Assembly: GCA_037951105.1 (NCBI GenBank)
Contig: JBAMJV010001281.1
Location: 1 to 64,000, forward strand
Length of the DNA: 64,000 nucleotides
Reading direction: 5' to 3'
Origin: Echinarachnius parma
Lineage: Eukaryota; Echinodermata; Echinoidea; Clypeasteroida; Echinarachniidae
Both the position numbers and the translations under genes were made by a program. Under the pieces are notes generated by a model, which had not been told where the DNA came from, did no database searches, and was given only the letters and a program-made list of their open reading frames with translations. Positions 1-10,600 of the stretch are shown here, piece after piece (the first letter of the stretch is position 1; the number at the start of each line of letters is the position of its first letter).

Positions 1-9
1 TTGTAAGTC

Positions 10-290
10 AGATCACAATCATGATCAATGATCAATGATCATTTAGAACACATGACATGAGTTATAAATAGGCAAATCTGATTGTGGTTGAAACCTAGAT
101 GTTCTGACTTACAATCCATTTTAATTGACCAAACCCCAAACACTTTTCCCAAACCCCAACTTAAACAACTTGGACCCCGACACAATGTATTGGCTACACA
201 ATTTGCGCGATGCTGCTTATTTCGCTGAAGCTGCCTCAAACGAAAGAAGAATCGATAATCTCTTTCTGCAACGGGGCCCAGGTGTTGCAT
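10..290. repeat. Fragmentary GCAACGGGGCC-family inverted-repeat element
   Basis: The segment contains ATCTCTTTCTGCAACGGGGC near 258-277, and a GTAAGTCAGATCA stretch at the other side, both diagnostic of the family seen intact at 14939-15107 and 40316-40482. The middle is disrupted. Confidence 0.5.
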
Positions 291-656
291 CCTACAGATC
301 GTGACGAGGTGCGATGCTCTGCTGGTAACGGGTCCACTTGTCTTGGCCAATCCTGCCATGAAATATGCAAAAATAACTTTAAGCATACAAATTAATTAAT
401 CATCATGACATGAATCCCAAATTACTTAGAATGGTTAGGCTAGTAAGGCATCGATTATCGTGGAAAACAAGTCTTTTGAGTTCAAAATCGTTTTATTTAT
501 TCCATTTTCCAATGAATTCATTTCCACATTTGGGCGGAACATAGTAACTAAAATCTTAGTAATCTGCGAGGCTGTCTTTCATATTAATTCAAATAAAATG
601 TCATAGTATATAATGATTTATCCTTATATGGTCATACATTTTTTGTTTCGATCCTC

Positions 657-1062
657 GTAAAGGGATCTAGTAACTTTTTTCGCATGTGCAAAAAATTATG
701 AATGGTTGATAAAAAATGTTTGTGATATGACATGCATGACCACTAGGTGATGTGTGTACATTTTACGTAAATGGATGCTATATGGCCGAGCACTGGCGTA
801 AATCTGAAAACACAATGCATTGGAGGGGCGAGCATTGTTTGTGAGCAATTGCTCGCCCCCCCCCCCCCCCCCCAATGCATTGTGCTTTCCGAACAAATTT
901 ACGCCCATGTGGCAGAGTAATGAGCGAAAATGCAAGGTGATATTTGGTAACTCATGACAATCAGTCTTTGTATACTGTAACTTTCCAGTGGATAGTTACA
1001 AATCTGAAAAGTTCAATCGTGAATGTCTTTAACGAAAGGAAAATTCGAAAAATCAAACCCCA
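657..1062. mobile_element. Family C short inverted-repeat element, copy 1 (interrupted)
   Basis: It begins AAAGGGATCTAGTAAC and shares GTGCAAAAA..TGATGAATGGTTGAT and the GGCCGAG..TAATGAGC middle with the intact copy at 34668-35056. A hairpin element (about 788-915) with ends TGGCGTAAAT...ATTTACGCCCA and a poly-C core splits it between GGCCGAG and TAATGAGC. Confidence 0.7.
788..915. mobile_element. Small hairpin element with poly-C core inside family C copy
   Basis: The arms are TGGCGTAAATCTGAAAACAC and its approximate reverse complement ending ACGCCCA. Within them CAATGCATTG pairs with itself across a C-run. The element interrupts a sequence that is continuous in other family C copies. Confidence 0.6.
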
Positions 1063-1087
1063 AGGGGCTAACATTCATAGAGTACAG

Positions 1088-1462
1088 AAGCCATGACGTC
1101 ATAAAAACACTTTTTTAGAATTTTCAAATTTGGACTTCATTTTCAGAAAGAGCATAATAAATAATGTCCAAATACCGAAAATCAAAGGAATAGGTTACGT
1201 ATTGGCTGAGATATGCCCATCCGAATGAATTTTACTTCAATGAGCAATCAGTGTTATAGTGCACTGGTTCCTAAATTTAGGAACCAGTACACTATAACAC
1301 TGATTGCCCATTGACAAAAAGAATCATTCGGATGGGCATATCTCAGCCAATATGTAACCTATTCCTTTGATCTTTGGTATTTGGACATTATTGTTATGCT
1401 CTTTCTGAAAATGAAGTCCAAATTTGAAAATTCTTAAAAGAATATTTATGACATCATTTATG
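1088..1462. mobile_element. Long near-perfect palindrome (MITE-like)
   Basis: Two arms of about 180 bp mirror each other around CCTAAATTTAGG at about 1272-1283. Examples are GGATGGGCATATCTCAGCCA on one side and its complement on the other, and TCAAATTTGGACTTC pairing with GAAGTCCAAATTTGA. The ends carry ATGACGTCAT and ATGACATCA. No coding content. Confidence 0.75.
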
Positions 1463-1491
1463 ACATCACACTTCACCACTCTATGACCTAC

Positions 1492-1690
1492 CTGGTTGAC
1501 CGCTTGACCTCGAGACAGGTGTTGACCTCTTGAGCGTTCGTCCACGTGGTGTACAGGATCTCCTGCCCATCACACAGCTGGCACTGCCCGGTCCAGCTGG
1601 TCGTGGAGTCACCGTTGTCACGTGACGCCATGAAGCCAACAGTTGGGAAGTCACGCTGCTGATTGGCGTAGCCAACCAATACGGTAGGAG
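1492..1690 (-). CDS. Exon 17: avidin-like domain, second half (3' end of model)
   Basis: The exon encodes [19 protein letters not shown], then [10 protein letters not shown] and ILYTTWTNA, aligning with the central and later strands of avidin. It stops at a donor AG/GTAGGTC in phase 2, just where avidins have one more strand (V-G-x-x-x-F). Reading through the donor meets TAG at once (1490-1488). The final strand is therefore either in an exon I could not find at 1-1480, beyond the window, or lost. Confidence 0.75.
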
Positions 1691-4600
1691 CTTCGATAAG
1701 ACAAAGAGGATTGAATTAAAAAAAAAGTTTAAAACGATGTTGGGTGTGCTTAAAGGGATCTAGTAACTTTGCAAAAAGTGATGAGTGATTGATACAATAT
1801 ATATTATTAATTCAAACATATAAGGAAACTGACCAGAAATATAATGTGATTAAACGAGAGCAAAGAAAAATGGGATTCCAAGGGGATTAACGAACCCGAG
1901 ACCTCCGGATTGCTAGACCGGTGCTCTACCCACTGAGCTATAGAAAACCCTATACGGCGGTGTTCGTCCCTGAAACTCCTTAATTCATCATTGCTCAAGT
2001 GGTCAGAAGCTATTACAAACCTGAAATAAACCCGAAGGATGGACATCAACTTGGGGATATATGCGAGGGTTCACCGAAGTGATGCAGCTTTTTAAATAAT
2101 TAATTCAAACATATAAGGAAACTGACCAGAAATATAATGTGATTAAAAGAGAGCAAATAAAAATGGGATTCCAACGGGATTCGAACCCGAGACCTCCGGA
2201 TTGCTAGACCGGTGCTGTACCGACTGAGCTATATAAAACCCTACGGCGGTGTTCGTCCCTGAAACTCCTTAATTCATCATTGCTCAAGTGGTCAGAAGCT
2301 ATTACAAACCTGACATAAATCCGAAGGATGGAAATCAACATGGGACGAACACCGCCGTAGGGTTTTCTATAGCTCAGTCGGTAGAGCAATCCGGAGGTCT
2401 CGGGTTCGAATCCCGTTAGAATCCCATTTTTCTTTGCTCTCTTTCAATATATATTATTGTTAGCCTATATGTCCACTAGGTGTTGTGTGAACATTTCAAG
2501 TTAAATGGACTTTATATGGCCGAGTAATGAGCAAAAAAGCAAAGTGACATTCACCAACTCATTGCACTCACTTTGTACACGGTTCTGACGATCCGTTGGA
2601 TAATTTGACATCTGAACACTTCAAAGGGAAATTTGAAAAACCGAAACCTGTCCCATGCTTTTTTGTTGATAAGAATACAACAAGGTATGAGGGAACCGCT
2701 AGAATTTCAATTGGATTTTGAGGATTTGGACAATGTTACTAAATAAAGTCCCTTTGATGTAAACACACTACCGTAATTAGTAAAGTTCTACAAAGACATG
2801 TCCGCAGCGATACTGAGTTAGAAACAGAATTACGATACTGGTTTTGTTTCGTTTGTCCATTTGAATCCATACGAAAAGGAGTGGCTTTAGTTTTATTGGG
2901 CCAGCGTAATATAATTTGCAAGATTTGATACAGGATAGGCTATTGTTCACATAGTTTTATTTGTTTTTTTAATAACATAATCTTTAAAAAGTGGTTATCT
3001 ATAATGATTTGTCTATAGTCCTCTTCCCTTGAATACGTTCCCGCAGGTTTATGCCCCGGGGGTGTTTCAAAAGATTAACTCAAATTGTAATGAAAAAGTA
3101 TGGAAAGCCACGAGTTCATAGAAAATTGTTGTAAAAGTCGTTTTTTTTCTCCAAAAGGCATAAAATGTCGATTCAAATCATTAGTATTTTTTGTATTATC
3201 ATTAAGATTTTATGTTCTTGATGTAACATTTATGAAAAGTACAGAATTCTTATGTTTTGCTTTTGAATATATATTATTTCAAGGCGACAAGTTGCTTTGC
3301 ATAATATTAGGTCCAACTTTGTGAAACACGCCTGGTTCACATGGAATACTACTACTACACTTACCGGAATAGCCCACCGGGATCTCACGATTTGTTGTGT
3401 AATCACCCATAATTAGTCCAGTTGATGTCTGAGTAACCGTGATCACATCGTTGAATTCGTTATACCACACGCCTTCCAAGTCACAGTAGCCGACTGGAAG
3501 ATATCGCAAGATCATTTGATAAAAACACATTAGTTTGAGAACTTAAACAAAAACACGTTACATTTACCATGTTTACAACAAACAGCTTCAGTTGTACAAT
3601 GTTGTGGGTACTAATATTGACAACAGGAACTTGACGCATTATAACTGCTCCATCATTATTATTGCGTTGTGTTGATATACGATGTGGAAATATTTATTTC
3701 AAATACAAGAGCAATATATTGGGTTTATATAAGGCTCCGCAACTTTGAACATGATTATCTCAGATCGAATTGCATAAAATTACTCTTTTTTAACCCACAA
3801 TATCAGGAAAGTACCTTCTTCGCAGTTGGTGCCCCTGTATCCAGTCCTACACTGACACGTATATCTGCCCAGACCATTGATACACCGCCCTCCATTCTGG
3901 CACGGAAGGCTCGAGCATTCATTGATATCTGAAGAAAAAGATTATAACAAAATGTATTTGATTCAATTTGAATTGTTTACTCCGCATGCCAAAATGACTA
4001 TACAAAGAGCTTACAGTCTTAGCAAATGAATAATTCATACAATAAATTATACGATCAAACGGTTATCACAAATTAGCAATACCAACATCAAGTCTAATAG
4101 ATCTAGTAACCGTGTTGATATGTGTAAAACGTGACGAATGGTTGATAAAATCTGTATATTAGTGATATGATATCAATTGTCCCTTGAGTAATAGTTATGT
4201 GAACACTCCACTTTAAATAAATGATATACGGCCGAGTAATGAGCGGAATCGCAAGGTCATTTTCCCTTATTGCACTGACTTTGTACACAGTAATAACTTT
4301 CCAGTGGATAATTACAAATCCGAACATTTCAATCGTAAATATCTTTTTACGTAAAGAGAAAGAAACGAAAGAAAAGTTTGAAAACTTATTAGTAATATGA
4401 ATATAACACGGTATGAGAGTATCACTAGAATTATGAGTATGTTTTGTGGATATTGACAATAACATGTAAACCAACACTTAAACTAATACCACATCCGATA
4501 AATTGCATGGCCTGTGTAGTGTGAATCAAACCTAGCTGTTATTCACGAAGATTGCAATTCGAATTAGTAATCCACCTCTTATTTCAAAATATTTATCTTT

Positions 4601-7600
4601 CAAAGGAAAGCAGAATATTACTTGTGCAGCGGAGTAAAAAGTCACGAACCGATTTGGCAGTCATCGCCTGTGTACCCCTGGTTACACGCGCACTGATACT
4701 CGTTGCCTATCGTAACACATCGGCCACCCATTCCACACGGGTTACTCTGGCAAGATGAAGCTACATAGACAAAGAGAGCAAATCAATTTCAAAAAAATTC
4801 AAAATGTATTATCTTTATGTAGTTCATTGCTTTAGCTCTATAATTGATGGTGCTAAAGTATACAATGAATACTGTTTACAAGCATTTATATAATATCACA
4901 TTTATGATAAGGTATTTGTTTTTAGATCGATGATTCAAGAGGCTATGTTTGTACATGTAATATGTTAAGAACTGATAATGAAGCAAAGAGCAAGAAATGA
5001 TTAGAGGCCAGAGAGTAAAATTTCATCTGATATTGAATATTGAATATTGAACAGCGGTGAGAAAGACGTATACCTTTTATATAGGCGGGATATTTCCCTT
5101 TTCAAGTTTACTTTCTATTAAAGGGGCTGTCCAAATTATTTTCAAAATAGTAATTACAGTTAATTGGGAATAAATCAAGGTATGTACTTTTGCATTTTCA
5201 GGTCGGAGTAAACTCGCATAATACTTGTATTTTCAGTCATTAGAATTCAGCTTGATTCTTCCGGACGTCCCTTTTAACAATTGTACAGTCAAAACCAGTA
5301 CACTTAACGTCATTCCAATTACCTGCTTCGCAGTTTGTGCCCCCATATGCAGGGGGACACTGGCAGACGTATCCCGGTCCAACTGGTGCACAGGTTCCTC
5401 CATTAAGACAGGGATTACTATCACAAGGTACTGGTAAAGCTATGGACAGACAATGGTAGGAGTAAAATTCGTATCAGAAAACGTTTAGATTTACATAATA
5501 ATCATAGTTCAATACCTTAGTAAGCAAAACGGGAAGAATATCCAATTGATGGATAAAAGCGCCATTTTCACCAAACTCTGATGAGGGGATCAAGAAAGGC
5601 GGTCATTTAGGATTTTCACGAATAGTCAAGTTTAAATCAGAATATGTATAAAGAATGTTACTTTTGAACCTTTTCGAAGGTAAATAACATAGGGTTTTTT
5701 GGGGGTTATGGAACATACAAAATCGGATTATCAGACTTTTTTTATTGAGGGCGTCAAGGATAGACGCTATTATCATCGAAGTGACATAAATAAGTAAGTT
5801 TACGTCTACACAGTTGTATTATGTCGTAGTATAGTCGTCGACGTAGAAGAAGTAATGGTTGTTGTTGCTTTGTTGGTGTGCTGCTGTTGATGTTGTTGTT
5901 ATTGTTGCAGCGAAGTAGTAGAATAAATGTATTACAATATCAATTGCAGTCATACTTCTATAACATATAACAGACGCACATTATATTGGAAGCAGTTGTA
6001 TTTATAGCAGTAGCTTATTTACGTATCCAAAACTGATATCAAAATCCGCGTACTTTTATAATATTCATTGATCGCATTTCATGATTCAAAGATTTAATAG
6101 TATTCAAGTATTTAATAGTATTATATTCTCACGTAATAACAGTTCGCAGCGCTCCCCTTTGTATTCAACTGTACAGCTGCACCGGAAGCCGCCCAAGAGA
6201 TCTTCACAATTGCCTCCATTTAGACAAGGGTCGCTATCACATTCATTGATATCTACATGGAGAAAATGAGACAGGAAAACATAAATAACAGTGGTGATTA
6301 AGCAATGATTTTAAGTAAATATAGTTGAAGTCAGGAATAACCGACTTTTATTATCATGTATTTGGGTTTTTATTTAATAGACTTGACCTAATCATTACAT
6401 GCATACTACTACCAATGGAGCAAGCCGCAGTCTTATGTGGACCAACCGTAGGAACATAGACCGACTGTTTGGTCTAATCTAGGGGAAGAGTATTACACAC
6501 ATAATTGGAACCAATTATAGAGTAGAAGAATAACGGTATATGATTGGTAGGATCTGTATTGATACTACTATCTACTAGATATACATACTTACCCCTTCCA
6601 ACTAACCAGTGCATTAACGCCAGCCGTTCATGCCTAAACAACCGCTAGTAACAAATAGATAAATTAAATAAACAAACCTTTCGCCTGCGACCAAGGCTAG
6701 CCCTGCTACCTAAGCAAGACCGCCATGACAGTCGTTCTTCTAACACGCGGTTCAAAGCACAAGAAGGGGGGGGGGGGGGGGGGGGGAGGAGGGAGGGTTC
6801 GGAATGGGTAAGTATGTATATCTAGTAGATAGTAGTTATCAATACAGATCCTACCAATCTACCACAATATCCATGTTTCCCCTTCCAACTAACCAATGCA
6901 GAGTGGCACAGATAGGTACTTACGGGTGGTGGCCCTCACAAGGCAAAACAAACAGCCGCACCCACGGAAGCGCCAACAAACGACGCTTCCCCTGTCACCA
7001 CATCCTGGAGGTAACTCGTGGTGAAAGTGAACATTATAAATAGAAAAGTGTCACAAAACACGGAACGGGCCCCGCAGGATAGCCTTCTTACCTGCCGTCC
7101 AGATGACGCCGACGAAGCGGCAGATCAAGCAGGCGCAACAATAGATCGTAATCGGCCTCAAAATACTATACGAGAGCCCGGACTGGGAGCAAGTAATTGT
7201 CCTCAGAGACCAAATAGCTGGGAGGGACAGCTAAAGAGGACCGGAGGAAACCAATATGATATTGTGTTATACAGGAGCTGGGAGACAGGGACCCAACAGA
7301 CTCCCGACGCTACACAGCTGATATGCCCCGAAGCGGAAGAAAACGAACGCAAACTTACTTCTGCCAAGGGCAGAAACAACAGCAATCGCCGCTGTAGAGT
7401 AGTATACTAGAGCGTGGCCCTAGCGAGGGGGTTCGAAATGAGGAGAACTGGAAAGGTCCAAGAATGGACCATGGAGTAAGGAAGCGGGCTCTTATGACAG
7501 AGAGCGCGAAAAATAGAGTCAGAAATGACGAGAATAAAATGAAAGAGCCATTCACGAAGCCGCACCCCTATGGATGGCAAAAAGGCAGAGTGGTAGCCAC

Positions 7601-10600
7601 GAGTGGTAACAATGTGAATGCCCTTGTCGAACAGGGGCACCACTAAACCGAGATGAAGTTATTCCTGATTCAGGACATTGGTGACAAGGACATAAAAGGA
7701 CATCGGGATTGTAGGGGGTCGAGGGCCCACTCGGTGGCGACTATGCCTGGTCAGAAAATCTGCTATATGATTGACCGCACGTTGACCGCACTGCACCAGA
7801 CTCAAACCTCTACAGCTAGACGACAGAGTGACCGATTACATAATGCCATCACTATTGTGCCGATCGCATCGTCTCGGAACAAAGAAAGAAATGACCGAAA
7901 CCCGGGAGACATTATCAAACTCCAGTATATCAATATTACGCACGTAATGAGCTGAGGAACACACGCTGGACACGAGGAGGCTGTCAAATCAGCATCCTAT
8001 CTCTGCAGCGATGCGTCCGTGGATAGCTTCACGGAGGGCCAAAACATCCCGAAACGGTCTCCCAGGAAAAAGTCCGCCCAACGCTGAAGTTCGTAGCGGA
8101 CCCATTGGTTCAGCGCAACTGAAGTGCTTGGGTTAACTCGCACAATTTAAAAACCGAGAAAAAAGGCTGAAGAGGTCGGATAAAAGGACGGTAATTAACA
8201 ATGAGGTCCAATAGATTGGCCAGGCACCCTAGGCAAAGAGACAAATGCTCGTAGAGGGAAATGGGCCGACAAGAAACTGACCAACACGTCGTCCGACGAT
8301 GGTCACACATAGATGGGTTGGCGATGCCCAGAGCTGGGCGATGCCCGGAAAGGCGCCCAGATAGGCCGCACGATAAGGAACGAGGGAGGGTTTTCCCCGA
8401 AATAACCAGGAAAACCCAGCGAGCGAAACGCGATAAGGTAGGAGAACGGACTTCGAGACGACGAATCAAGGGCCAGTCGTCCAGCTAGCAGAACCTCCGA
8501 ATGACCTTGATATGGTGAAATGGCACGCCTGGACTAGAATAGGCCGAATGGCAGGGTAATGAAAAAACCAAAAAAACACCTAAAAGCCGCTGAGACGCGC
8601 GGTACCTCGTCCAGCAAATGTATTACTAGATGGATGGAGGGTAGAATCTACATCCTGAAGTGCCGGTTCGGTATACGAAGTGCCGGTTCGGTATACAATG
8701 GGTAAGATGCCTCAGAGCGATAATCAAGTGCTGGCATCCGACTCGCTTCAGGACCAGGAATACTGGAGCCAGACACAGCGAGGGATGCGGCGAGCGCCCC
8801 AAAGAGAGAGGTTATTTCCGAGATACACGCTTCAAATAAGCCTCTGGGTCGCGTGGCACAGGCGAGCCCTATCTGGTGTGTACTGGAAAGGGGAACCCCC
8901 GGAAAACGATGAACAAGTTCACCGGCACGTATATGCAGGGGTTCTACAATAGAGCCAGATCGCCGCCCAGAGGGCCTACACTCAATGGGAGGGGAGACCA
9001 GCCAGGTCAGAGCGATCCGGGTCATTTGGTCGCTCATGCAGGCCCGCGAGTGGCGAAGTCACCAGGCCATTCTTATCGAGATACCACGGAATAAGAAACT
9101 ATCTCTTGTGGTACCAAAATCCCCCGCTGATCGGACACTGAGCCGGGGAGAAAGCCCGGAGGAACTGAGCCCTGATGATAAGAGAACCCTGGAATCCCAA
9201 GCTCGTGGCGCGCCATGGGAACCCGAGACCTTGTGAACTAGGAAAGGGGTGTCCTCCCCTGGAAGGGCCCCTGAGTGGCCGGCGGAGGAGAGCGGAGGGT
9301 GGGGGACTGGCCCTGGTAAGCATAAGGCCAGGCCCAGAGAAACTGTTAACTGTGAGAAACATCCAGCCCGGCCCTCCTGGCGCGGCCTGACGGAGGCTGA
9401 GAGGCTAACTCCCGTACAATTGCCATGGGTGTGGCCCGGGGCTGGCTGGAGTAGCGCGGCCTGGTAGCAAGGAGCCACTGAACGTCAATTATTATTGTTC
9501 CCGCACCCGAAGGGTTCTCTTCCCCCATAGAGGCCTGGCCTTCCTGCATTGCGATGCAAGAAGGAATTTGGGCTCATCGCACCCTACTTATCCTGGGACG
9601 CGCCAGGAATATTAGGGTTTTCGAATTTTCCTGGAATGAGCCAGGGTTTTTAGAGTTCCTGGTTGTCCTGGGGTAAGCCAGGGTTAAACGAATTACCACA
9701 TTGCCCTGGAATGAGCCAGTGTTATTAGAGTTTACGGACCTCCCTGGGGTGATGCCAGGGGTTTTAAAGTTCCGGAATTGGGATAAGCCAGGAATGATAA
9801 CATTTCCGTAGTACCATGTGCCTGGGATGAGCCAGGGATATCCGGGTTTATGGATTATATTAAGAGATAGGGACTGTAATGTTTCCGGATTTTCTTGGTA
9901 TGAGCCAGGGATTCTACGGAATTTGATTACCCTGTGCTGAGCCAGGGTGGTCTGTGCAGGGTTATATCGTCTTGGTTTTTCCCCGGGCTGGTCCACGGAT
10001 AGTACGGCTACGAATTCCCTGGGATGCGGCATGATTTGTAGACTAACCGCATTGCCCTGAAAAGAACCAGGGATAGTAAAGATTTTGGATTGCCCTGATC
10101 CAGGGTGAGCCAGGGGCGAGCCAGAGGCGAGCCAGGGGCGAGCCAGGGGCGAGCCAGGGGCGAGCCAGGGGCGAGCCAGGGGCGAGCCAGGGGCGAGCCA
10201 GGGGCGAGCCAGGGGCGAGCCAGGGGCGAGGCCAGGGATGAGCCAGGGTTTATTGTTATTGGTTGCCAAGAGTACAATAGGTTCCGACCTTCCTATGCGC
10301 CAACCCCTCCACGGATTTGGACGCGGCAACATTGCCCTGTGCTGAGCCAGGGTGGGCTGTGCAGGGTTATATCGTCTTGGTTTTTTCCCCGGGCTGGTCC
10401 ACGGATAGTACGGCTACGAATTCCCTGGGATGCGGCATGATTTGCAGACTAACCGCATTGCCCTGAAAAGAACCAGGGATAGTAAAGATTTTGGATTGCC
10501 CTGCTCCAGGGTGAGCCAGGGGCGAGCCAGAGGCGGGCCAGGGGCGAGCCAGGGGCGAGCCAGGGGCGAGCCAGGGGCGAGCCAGCGATGAGCCAGGGAT

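Larger units (their letters stand above)
1..1480. other. Downstream flank of the mosaic gene: repeats only
   Basis: No coding exon could be supported, including the expected last avidin exon. The stretch holds a fragment of the GGGCCC/GCAACGGGG inverted-repeat family (about 10-290), a family C element (657-1062) split by a small hairpin element, and a long palindrome (1088-1462). Confidence 0.5.

Noticed and set aside
1481..1675. Alternative minus-strand frame overlapping avidin exon 17
   Set aside because: The overlapping frame that reads TSWTGQC and TTWTNA matches avidin and continues the upstream phase.
2161..2440. Genuine tRNA-Ala genes
   Set aside because: A and B boxes and an AGC anticodon are present, but stems are imperfect, units are repeated with a common non-tRNA body, and one is inverted; these are SINE heads.
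7018..9480. Protein-coding gene inside the 5.7-kb insertion
   Set aside because: Only short frames in shifting registers on both strands, no domain recognised, no splice model that joins them convincingly.
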